Shown: in pieces, positions 10,158 through 20,900 of the stretch
How the letters are laid out: each line of letters begins with the position of its first letter
Position numbering within the stretch: position 1 is the first letter of the stretch
From: Hormiphora californensis
Taxonomy: Eukaryota > Ctenophora > Tentaculata > Cydippida > Pleurobrachiidae
Assembly: GCA_020137815.1 (NCBI GenBank)
Contig: CM035356.1
Coordinates: forward strand, 2,691,535-2,755,534
Direction of reading: 5' to 3'
Length of the DNA stretch: 64,000 nt
Translations under genes and position numbers: made by a program
The notes under the pieces: generated by a model
Seen by the model: the letters and a program-made list of their open reading frames with translations, nothing else
What the model was told of the DNA's origin: nothing
The model's database searches: none

Positions 10158-12435
10158 CTACTGGCTGCGGTGTACTCTCATATATGAGATCCCAGGAATA
10201 AGAAACAGACTGCCTTCCTTGTTCTCTGTGAACATACTTGTATCGCCATTTAGGGCGATACAAAATCGGCTTCCTTTTCCCCAACAGCCACTATTCCCAC
10301 ATTTAGATGAGCACAGGTTGCCTGCAGGGTGTGCAATACAGTTGTTCTTAATGGATACTGCTTGTTCAGTGCCCAGTTCTGAGAACCGGTTAAGGAGGCC
10401 CTCCTTACTGGGCAGATAACATAATTTTGAATTTCCCTCGATCTGAAAAAAACATGTTGTTTGTCATCGCACAACTACGATTAATGGTCAAAATATAAAG
10501 TATAGTTTCATAGAGCACATTTTATTTCGTAATGAAACTATTATAGTTACTTGAATATTATTATCATGATGATTATAGAATCCAACACTTTTTATATTGT
10601 ACAGGTCCAGGCTTCTCAACTTATCGTTCTGGCGAAACAAGGTGGAATTATTGAATTATTGAAACGCAAAGTTCTCTGTTCATTCTGAGTAAGGGGACAA
10701 GGACTGGGAGTTTATACGGGGCTTATAATACGACCAGAAAATAAACCCAACCCATCCCCCTAACAGCCTATAACGGGAAACAACTAAAAATTGTCACAAA
10801 AGTAAAACGGCTGTAGAATTTTTCCCTTTTGAGATAAAGCTTCGGTCTAGTGATAGAACAATTTTTCAGACAATTTTACCTAAAAAACCATAAAATAAAT
10901 ATATATTTTTTGAGTTTTGAAGCCGGTTTCGGGTAGGATAACGTGAAAACTCCGCGTTTTTGGTCGATGTAATATATATGAGGCATAAACTCTGGCCACT
11001 GGCACGTTATTTCAGATACCTTTCTCCCAGCGCGCCGCTGGGAGAAGGTAGCTGTAGTTTATCCGCCAGTGGCGGATAAACTGGTTTAAATCACGACGAC
11101 GATCCCGAGGCGGAGCCGAGGGAGAGGCGGAGGGGTTTAAACCAATAACGTGCCATTGGTCAGAGTTTATGGGTTATATACCCTGCTTTAGTTGTTTGTT
11201 TCAAGTATTACACACTAACAAGAGAGAAAACACTAATCAAAACACACAAAGAGAACTGAGAAACAGTCAAAAACATCTCTCAATTGAGTGTATATTGTTT
11301 GGTAACAGTTACTAAGGAGAGAGAGAAAGAAATAACAAGATATGGGGCATGCCAGACATAACACAGAGGAATTGAGATAGTGAAACAAAAGGGGAGATAA
11401 AGAGAGAGAAATTGACGGAATGTGTTGTTTCTTTCTCTCCAGTGCAGTGTGTAACTCTTGCAAACAGTGTTCCCTCTGTATTTCAGTAAGAACTGATCAT
11501 TTACACACACTTTGAATGTAACATAGGAGTAATAATAAACAGCCAGCCAGTGGGAAATAATCTGCCGCTGGACTGGCTGTATATTGAGAGCGCGCCAGTG
11601 GGACTTCTCGCCGCTGGCGGGTTATTTAAGTTAGCAGGGTATATAATTAATCAAACATACCTCTAGAATCATTATGCTATATTCCTCCGTATCTATATTT
11701 TCTATCGCCTTCAGCTTTCGAAGGAAGTTTAGAGAACGTAGAGAAGAAGTCCGGGATATGGTAAGGGCACCGGTGATAATTCTTAGTGAGCTTAACGCGT
11801 TTAATGCAGATTCTGGGTTCTCCAAGCAACCCTTATCAAGCCTGGAAATAATATTGGTTTGATAATAATCATCAGCGTTCGACTCGCTCAATGTTGTAAA
11901 CAGTCTACTAGCAGTAATATGCAACAAACACATGAATGATATGTCATGTTTACAATTCAGGACTAACTTCCTTTCAAGAATCTCATCTGTGATGTTGAGA
12001 TTTCCATGGAACCTGGAACATCCAAAGAAAGAGGATATCTTGACATCTTCGCTTAACCACCTCTTCTCTGTGCATCTCTTCTCTGTTGGGGTTAGGTACG
12101 GTAAAAACTGAAAACTTAATAATCCATTCGCACTCAAGAACAAACGTCACACATATATCGATCTACCGTTCTGCAATGGCGCTTTAGACCACTTTTTGAT
12201 CTGTGTGGCACCATTGAACTGCTCTGAGTGTCGCCAGATAGTTTTTAATTCTCAAAATGACCGCAAGCAATTGTGGGGCTACGACGCAGTCAGAATTGCA
12301 TTGTATGCAGAGTAGATTGTGCAGCGTTGTGTGGAATATATCATGTAACATACCGTCTATTCGGAATTTCCGGTTACCAAGAGCCCCATGATAGACCAGC
12401 TGCACGAGGAGGAGGACCGGTAATCCCTTCAGCAT
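10158..12435 (-). CDS. Secreted single receptor L-domain protein (EGFR/insulin-receptor-like ectodomain fragment)
   Basis: Four minus-strand exons join in frame: 12354-12435, 11661-12082, 10551-10628 and 10158-10442, for about 261 residues. Residues 1-20 are a signal peptide (MLKGLPVLLLVQLVYHGALG). Residues about 45-225 match the receptor L domain of EGFR and insulin-receptor ectodomains: FHGNLNITDEI, LSSLRIITGALTISRTSSL, RSLNFLRKLKAIENI, NDKLRSLDLYNIKSVG, then IEGNSKLCYL. A short furin-like cysteine stretch follows (CSSKCGNSGCWGKGSRFC, compare the GCWGPG motif of EGFR). The frame then ends with no membrane segment or kinase. A good donor (GTATGT) after NGDTS at about 10233 could extend the gene to an exon I could not find. 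Intron 2 (10629-11660) is packed with palindromes. Confidence 0.7.
10982..11172. repeat. Nested palindrome cluster
   Basis: Outer 28-bp arms (CATAAACTCTGGCCACTGGC and its imperfect complement at 11145-11172) enclose two perfect hairpins. These are CTCCCAGC/GCTGGGAG at about 11024-11048 and AGTTTATCCGCCA/TGGCGGATAAACT at about 11057-11082. A GGTTTAAA/TTTAAACC pair also lies inside. Confidence 0.8.
11169..11651. repeat. Possible foldback element with TTATATACCCTGCT ends
   Basis: TTATATACCCTGCT at about 11174 and its complement at about 11633-11648 form inverted ends around about 480 bp. The right half contains two hairpins, ACAGCCAGCCAGTGG with CCGCTGGACTGGCTGT and GCGCCAGTGG with CCGCTGGCG. 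No target duplication could be assigned. Confidence 0.45.
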
Positions 12436-13481
12436 GTTAACACTACTACAATAGAGTTGGAGAAAATCAATAAAGAAAGCAAGTGACTGACAAATCGGTG
12501 GGCGTTTTTATGAGCTACGAGCTAGTGACGCGTCTAGTCGCCTATCAAATAGCCGCTTAGTAATTCACTTCTTGCTGGAAAAACAAGAGAATTACATATT
12601 CCCTTCGTTCTATATTTCTCACTAAGTGTCCGTGTGTGAGACCAGCTGAGAGGAGCATTAATTTGATTTAAATTTCGTCTTTCCTATTCTGTTCTTTGGA
12701 GAGAAAGTAAAGGAAAAGAGAAGCGTGCAATAGACGACTCGAGCGGTGTGAAAATGTACCATATTTACCACCAGATATGTTCAGACATGTATGCAAGCCA
12801 CGTCGTCTAAATAGTGTGACTAAAGTCAGATTTAGGCAGTTTTTTAGCTGGAATGGAAAGGCTAAAGTCGGATTTAGCTTGATGGAAAGGCCCAACAAAG
12901 TCAGGGGCGTGAACAGGAAAAGTGTAATAAGAATAACACTACACGCATAATGTCATAATAATGCAGTTTGAGGGGGCACTTATGTGGGAGCCCTTTTTAT
13001 ACTCTCCCTACTCGTCCTACTCGCCCTACTCTCCCTGCAGCAGCCAACAGAACACGTCCTATATACTGAGTAGGTCAGGACTGTAGTCAGTCAACTTCTT
13101 AGGTACTGGGATGCTCCAGATGTCCCAGTATTATCCATGAACAAACATGTTGTTGCAGAGAAGGACAACATGTGCAGACACACAGTGAACGTGTGGATGG
13201 GCAAACAATAACACGCGAGTATTTGGGTACAGTGAGAGAGAGATGGGAAATCATACATATAATTCATATTAAATCAAAAGAGGCTATGGGGCACGGGTAA
13301 TCAGATAAAGTAATCAGATAAAGTCCTCAATATATTACATATATAGCTTCTTGCTGCGTGAGGCGTGAGCCAAGGCCCAAAATCTCATCCGTTATTTAAT
13401 ATGACGTCGTGATACCCTCTACTCATATTATGATAGTCCGCACCCTCTGGGTATGACTCCATCTTCATGACGTCACACATT
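12436..13481. other. Intergenic region between L-domain gene and peptide gene
   Basis: Unique sequence; open frames here lack coding character. It should hold the promoter of the L-domain gene and the 3' untranslated end of the peptide gene. I see no transposon ends. Confidence 0.5.
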
Positions 13482-13864
13482 TCATAGTTGATCAATGTGG
13501 CCACCGTGGTGTCGAACGTACCCATAAAACATGGCCTCCTCTTCCTCCTCCAGCTTGAGGGCAGCTATCGCAATTTCATCCTCCTGCGCCAGGAAGTCTT
13601 CCTCCGAACTGAATGGACCCACTTCAAGGAGCTCGTTATCTTCCGTGTTTGTAATACCCTCTAGGGTGAGGGGAGGGAAAGATATTTAGTATGAAGTCAT
13701 CAACAAATAATATTCTGAAGGGGAAAGCTTTCCGCTTTCGTATATTTTTGGTAGGTTAGATCATAGCAGTACCAATATATATGTAGCAATATAACCTGTC
13801 CAGCTAGCTGCGACTTACCTGACATTATGAAGAGTGAGACCAAAATAAAAGCATACATCATCAT
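13482..13864 (-). CDS. Small secreted acidic peptide precursor, 74 residues
   Basis: Two minus-strand exons, 13819-13864 and 13482-13660, join in frame (phase 1, donor GTAAGTCG). The ATG is the first of three in a row at 13864. The first 15 residues (MMMYAFILVSLFIMS) are a signal peptide. The mature part is acidic (ELLEVGPFSSEEDF, LEEEEEAMFYGYVRHHGG) and ends HIDQL. It has no cysteine, so it is not a disulfide peptide. The C-terminal YGYVRHHGG stretch is the only distinctive part. A consensus TATA box lies about 90 bases upstream on the same strand, and the gene is divergent from the ferlin. It could be a secreted signalling or structural peptide; the function is unknown. Confidence 0.55.
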
Positions 13865-13952
13865 TTTACTGGCTTGAGAGTCCTCGATATAGAAAGCAGA
13901 TATCAAATGGAAAAGAATGCACTGATTGGTCTTGAAAGCTCAGTAGACTGCT

Positions 13953-13960
13953 CTTTTATA
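13953..13960 (-). promoter_or_regulatory. TATA box of the small peptide gene
   Basis: TATAAAAG on the minus strand lies 89 bases upstream of the ATG at 13864. A CCAAT motif (ACCAATCAG) lies between them. The spacing allows a 5' untranslated leader of about 55-60 bases. Confidence 0.55.
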
Positions 13961-14526
13961 GGTAACTCCCCCCCTCCCCCCAAGCCCCACGGTAGATGAT
14001 CAACATTGCTCTAATTAATCTAGTCGGATATATTGGTAAACAAAATCTAGATCCCCCGGCCCAGCTAGATCCAAATTGAAACAGCAAGCATGCACCCACT
14101 GATCCATACCGCGCGGGGTTTAGATTATGTGTATTAGAGCCGTGCCCTGATAGCAACACAGCAATGAAAATGAGGATTGAGAGGCTGTCTTTCAATCGCA
14201 ATTAGGTGATCAATCCACCCGATTGAAATTGGACAATTCCGAGAAAATAAAACTAGCTTTAGTCGATCATATTTACTTTTGGTTTACTTTAATCCTAGAT
14301 TAAACTTGGCCGAGGATTTAGTCTCTGGAATTTAAAATCTTGAATTGAACTTGTGGAACTTCTAGTTCTACTGAGTATCGGGTGTTTTTTATATCAACAT
14401 CCGGTTGTAGGGAGAAATGAAATGGTAAGTTGGGAAAAGGAACAATAGTAAGCATGCCAGCGCGTAAGATTCGAGCAAGACAGGAAGGAAACCGAGAAAG
14501 ATCGCCGGGCCCAGAGGGGAGAGAGA

Positions 14527-14632
14527 GGAAGAGGAGAAGAGAGAGAGAGAGAAGAGAGATCGAGAGATGGGAGAGAGAAAATGAGTATGAGCAAGGGAGA
14601 GAGAAGAGAGAGAGAGAGAGAGAGATAGAGCG
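14527..14632. repeat. GA-rich microsatellite upstream of the ferlin
   Basis: Imperfect GAGAGA and GGAAGAGGAGA tracts on the plus strand lie about 350 bp before the ferlin start. A CT-rich tract follows at about 14820-14870. Both are in the shared upstream region of the divergent peptide gene and ferlin. Confidence 0.85.
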
Positions 14633-14974
14633 CGTGAGAGACACCTAGCCAAGGGAAATTTTCCGTCGTACAGAGGCGAGAAGTAGAGAATAGACCTCCC
14701 GGAGGGGGAAGGAGAACGTGGAGGGGAGAGAGAAGAGAGCACCTAAGGGTTTGGGAAGAAGGAGCGGTCGAGGTTGGATCGTCTCGCTCCTCGCATTATC
14801 TACTAGAGCTCTTCTACTAGCTCCGTATCTCCTCTCTCCTCCGCCCCTTTCTCATCTCTCTCTCTCCTCCATATCTCGGTGTAAGCTTGGAGCAACCTGT
14901 GGAAGTGTCAGCCTTCCAACTCAGCGACACACACACATCGTGTACTGCATAGATTGCTTGCTTCGTGTTGAGAG

Positions 14975-17900
14975 ATGTCTCTGAGTGTGCACGCGGTGAA
15001 GGGGGTCAACTTGCCCCTGTTGGAAAAGAGTGGATCCCAGAGTACCTACGTGACATGCTTCTTCCAGGTATGTCGCCCAAATCACCATGTTGTAATTGTT
15101 AAATCTTGGTCAGCTGATATCCCAACTTGGGGTCATTTCTAACATCCCACATCTCTACCAGGGGTACACCCTGACTAGTAAGGTGTTTGACAACTCCCTG
15201 AATCCTGAGTGGAATGAGCAGATGGACTTCCCCGTGGGCAAGATGGGTGTCTCAGCTGATGATGATGTCACCATTGAGGTCTTCACATATCGAACAGGTA
15301 TTATAGATCTGTTGTGATTAACAGGTATAGATCTGCCCTATTGCTAGTGTTGAACCTATTTAGCTATTATGGGTTAAAAAGGCAGGACGAAAAATCATGG
15401 TTAACGTGTGTCAGGACTCCCCCTCCTCTCTCTCCTTCCTAACACCTCCCCGCCCCGTTAACCCCTCCTCTCATCCTCCGTTTATAACCCCTCCTCTCTC
15501 TCCTTCCTAACACTTCACCGCCCCGTTAACCCCTCCTCTTTCCCTCCTCTTTCCCCCCTCCTCTTTCCCCTCCCCGCCCCGCTACCCCCTCCTCTCCCCT
15601 TTAGATGCACGTGGAAAGTCGGTGGGTAGGTGTTCTACCTCTGCAATGGGTCTCCTAGTTACCCCAACTATTACAACTGAACTGAAGCTCAAGGACACCC
15701 TTGGAAATGAAACCGGGGTAATTAGAAATATCTGTCAGAGCATTGGCCTGACCCTATAATTCTCACCGTGGTCAGGGCATTGGCCTGACAGAGCAGTGTT
15801 GAATTGGTGTTATGTGAGTTGGTGCATTGAGTAAGGAACCGGATACACAACAAACAGTGCACGGTTCTGAAAATATTTCCAACTATCACTGACAACCATT
15901 ATATGTAAACGTATACATATCCTTCAGGCGTTGACACTAATTAAAATGGTGTACGACCCCCCTCCCGGTGTTGATACTGAAAAAGAAACCAGAACGTAAG
16001 TTTACTAGATCCTCATTGTTCCATCTTTGTTAACTTTGTGAGTGGAAACAACTCTGTCAGAGTATAATTGGCCTGGCCCTATTCTCATTACTTTCAAAGA
16101 AGAGAATAACAGTGGGATAACATTCAGAGCATTGTCGTGACAGTAGCAATTGCTCTGAATGACTACCCCTCCAACCCCACTTCATAATCCCTTTCATAAT
16201 GTTCAGGGCGGCGCCGATAAAACAGGACACCCTATCCATCATTCCCGATACCTACCAAATGAGATTTACAATCCATGAGTGCAGGAAACTCACCCATTGG
16301 CCCTGCAACCCTGTTGTAGTGCTGAGAATTGGCAGGGATACCCGGTCTACACAGATCGCTAATAATACTGTCGATCCTGTATATGAAGAGGTGTGTTGCT
16401 ATGGTAACTTGTCTAGTTTGTCTGTCAAACTGCAGACACTGGAATACTGTTTCTAACTGCAATGACAATGACAATTTTTTCCCTGCCCGGGTGATTACCG
16501 AAGGCAATCACCCGGGATGATCTTTTTAGCACGCACGTGCTAAAAAGATCATTCAGGGTTTAGAAATCAGCAGATTGTGTAGTTAACTAAAAGTGTCCGT
16601 CCGTCCGTCCGTCACGGACAACGCCTAACAACAAGTCTGCTCCTTCATAAAACTTTCATCTCACGCTTCGTTGATTCAACAAAGGAAATGATTAACACAC
16701 ATTGTGGCACGCAATTACTCGCTGATAGCACTTCCCACTATCACCTGAAATCACTTTGGGCGCCCTACAGCCATGCTATGAAGTGATAGAACGTCTTCCA
16801 AGCATGAAACATTGAAACTACTGTCACACTAGTGACTCGAGTTGAGATGCGGTTAAAGTTGAAGCACTTGGTAACCAACTGGGGTCTCCTAAGCATTTGC
16901 CTTGGTTACCATAGGAACTGCTTTGGTTACCATAGCAACTGCCTTTGGTTACCATAGCAACTCACCTAGTTACCTTAGTAACCAACATTGCATCAGCCAA
17001 AAAATGCTCTTTGAGCACAAAATTCATCAGGAAATCCAGTTTTGAAGCTTATTCATCAATTTTAAATCCATTTGGCAGGGAAACACCGCATTATGAATAC
17101 ATAATGCAATAATTCTTGTTTGCTACTACATACTGTATAACACGTGATACTTTCAGATGATACCCTTTGTGATGTACCAGTCTCCCTTTGATATTGCTCA
17201 GATGGTTGTCGATATTAGTGTGAGTATAGGTCTATCTTTCCTGTTGTGACTGTCAGGCCAATGCTCTGACAGTGTTGTGATAACAGCCCTTTCCTTCGTA
17301 CCCCATGATTTTTGAACACACGCATAAAGAAACTGTGACTCAATAGAAGTAACCCATTATAATAATCATCTTTACCCACAGATTTTGAATACACTGCGGG
17401 TGGATGAGGCATCTTTAGTTGGGGAGTTCAAGTTTGTTGTTATGACTGCATTCATCAGTGACCGTAAGTTTAGTTAATCAATAAAACTCAAATAGTTGGA
17501 AATTGCATAAATAACTAGACTCTCTTTAACAACCACTGCTACCTTGCCTGGTTTTTTACAATGTAAATTAGTACCGTATGACTATGAGCAAGCGTTTAAT
17601 AAGATTAGTAAGTCTTGCCTACATATGTAATGTAGCATTTCTATTTCTCTCAATCTCTTTTCTTTCACTACTTCTCTCCCTTCTTTATTCTTCTCTCGCT
17701 CTTATAACTCCACCCTACTATAATCAAGTTTGTCATATTTCACATAGACCATCGCAACTAGATTAAATTTTGTCTGACAGCGATCAGATCGGGTGGGCGC
17801 TGCCAGACAGATCAGCTACCCAATTCAGTCACGTGACCTCTCTATCTCTCCTCAGCTATCGGTTGGGAAGAACCAGCATACTTGAGTACAGACACATGCC

Positions 17901-20900
17901 GTACCATGTTCAAGAAATGGGTGATGGTAACCCACCCTGCCGAGAACCCCAAAAACATCAAGGTACACTTTGCTTTTTTCAGATTTCTCTTTTTTCATTT
18001 GTCAGATTTATCTTTGTCACGGGAGTGTTTAGCCCAAAATGATAGTAAAAATGACAATATTCAAGTTGTCACAGGTTTGATATCTTACTTCCCCCCTACA
18101 CAGGGCTTCGTATCACTATCAATGAGTATCCTGGCATCAGGCCAAAAGATGATAATCCCACCTCGGATCGAGTCCCTCCTCCTGGATGTAATGTCCAACA
18201 TCATGAGACCCTCTGAGGTGTATGCTCAGTACCAGAAACTAGTCATCAGGGTTCACAAAGCAGAGGATCTTACTCAAAGTAAGTTAATTAACATACGTCC
18301 TATCAATTAATTGGTTCTCATTATCTTTTATAACTAACTGGGCCTAATCGGACCTAATATACACTCAGCTGCACATAATAGTAGTACAGAATTCTTGCTG
18401 ATATAATAATGATTGTTTCCAGTGTCAGCTGCCCCTGTCAGTATGGATGGCCAGGAGTCCAAGCTGGTAAAGACGGCCTACACTGACCCCTACGTGACGC
18501 TATCTTATGGTGGTACCAAGGCACGTACCTCCCTGGAGTATAGCAACTACAACCCAGTGTTCATGGAGGATGTGTTGTTTAATATTGAGGTAGGTCATCA
18601 TGTGTCGTGTTGTAGTTCTGACGTCACAGACCCAGGTCGACCTGATCCGAGCCCATTGCTGAGTCCATAATTGCTGAGAAACGGGGTCAGACAGACATTA
18701 GCTAGAATCTTAAAGTTTTTATCTTGCTACCGGGTTACCCCCCCCCCCCCCTTATTACATGTGTGCCTGATCCCTGTTTCTCTCTACTCTCAGGTTCCCA
18801 CCATTTGCACGACTCTCATTATCACACTGATGGACAGGGACATTGAGTTCGATGGAATTGATGACCCCATCGGTACCATCTTCCTAAAACTGGACCTCAT
18901 TGGTTACCAGAGCAACGATCACTTTGGTAATAAATACTAAATAGTTAAGGGCCTATAAGAAAAACTCAACAAATTTAAACAGTACGGTGGTTGACGAAAC
19001 CCCAATGCTATGTAGATCTTTGCCTTGCTCGACCCTGTTAGAACATAACATGTAGATTTGATTTACTCACAGTTCCCCTCCCCACCAGGTTTTGATCCCC
19101 AGTTTGGGCCTTGTTACCTCAACTTTTACGGCCGACCCCGTGAGATCAAGGAGGCGTATGAGAAACTGGAGCATCTAAACTTGGGCTGGGTACCCGGGGT
19201 GGCTTTCCGAGGCAGGTTGTTCCTGGAGATATTCACTAAACCAAGTTACTCCATGGGAGCGTTTGTAGATGTGGAGGATAGCCCGGCTGATGCTAAATCA
19301 AAAGTTGAGGTAGGTTACACACACACACATGACTCTAGTAATACAGCACCAATAATTTCAATTCTTAACACCCCCATCCTCCAGTTATAATACCAAATAA
19401 TGCAATTCTAAACACTCCTCCCTCCTATCCCCGGTTATAATACCACTAATAATTGCAATTCTAAACACCCCCTCCCATCCCCAGTTGTTCCAAAACCGTT
19501 CCAGTTTCATCCTGCTGGTAGGCTTTATTGAGGCGACCATGCTGGAGAGGGGAGACCAGGCCATTCAGTTTGAGGTGTCCATAGGGGACTTTGGGAACAG
19601 TATGAGTCCTACCGCTGAAAGGACCAACTCACTGACAGCATTCACTCAACCCATGTATGATGGTACCAAGTACTACTACTGCAACTGGGATGAAGGTAAA
19701 CTGTGTGTAGACTTCAGACACTTGTGAAACAGTCCAGTTAAAATCAATCGCCAGAGCTTTAGATTCCCAATTGTTTATGACGGTTCTCTAACTAACCCTC
19801 CGTCACAAGTCGACCGGTTCTCTAACTAACCCCCACCCTTAACAGGTCGACCGGTGTGTCTAGTACCCTCAATGTGGGAGGACTGCACCTACCGACTCCA
19901 CACGCTAAACCTTCTAGAGAGGATTCTACTCAGGTAACTGCACTTGTGTAGTAGCTCACACCGCTCTGTGTTGTTTTGTTCAAATAACAGTCTAACTTGG
20001 CAAGCTCTATGAGCGTTCGGTAAAGCAAGAAGCTCTACTTGTAATAATCAGGGTCAGTGTATTGTTCGGCTATAACAGCCCGGAGTAATCATTATGCTTC
20101 AACCTTTTAACTCTTGTTATTAAGTTTGATTGACAACTTAATTACCCAGATTTGAGGATCAATCACGAGGTGAGAGCAATAACTAACTTGTTTTACCTGC
20201 AGATTTGAGGATAACTTGGAGAAGTGCCAGGAGCTGATACAGTTGGAGTCGGAGGAGAAAGATATCAAAGCAGCCATGAAACGGGCCCTGAAAGAACTAG
20301 CTGCTGACTGCGGGTAAATACCTCACCCCTCCCCGGATATAGCCTTACTCGACCTTCTCACCGGATTGTAAAGGAGGGTTACAACATAACAAGCCAATTA
20401 TTATTGCAATGTTATTCGCAATTACCCAGTCGTCAGAATGTTCTATACAGTCGGACCCCGATTTAGGGGCCCCCGATTTAGTGGACACCCCGATTTAGGG
20501 GCCCCCGATTTAGTGGACACCCCGATTTAGTGGACAAGAGCCTTTCCCCCGAAGGTGTCCCTAAAACGGGGTCCGACTGTAGTCTATACTCATCCTTTTC
20601 CTAGGATCAAGTTACCGAACCTGCCACCGGTGCACAATAATCTCGATGAGAAGCTATTGCACCTTCGACATTTCAAGCTGGGAAGATAGCAGAGAGAGCG
20701 AGGAAGGCCATCACGGGTATCAAGGCCACGTGGGCGTTCTATGATCACATGTGCAGTTTTAAGGAAGACAGTAAGTAGCTGCAGTTTAGTTAGAACAACC
20801 CTCTCTAGGTAACCTTGGTTACGAAGTTACACCTCCCTTGCCAGCGCGCGCGAAACATAGTGTGAGGTGTCTTCGATACCAAAGGTAACCTTGGTAACGA

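Noticed and set aside
20448-20579. Possible stem-loop RNA gene
   Set aside because: The inverted ends with flanking TA fit a Tigger-like MITE better, and no RNA family features were seen.
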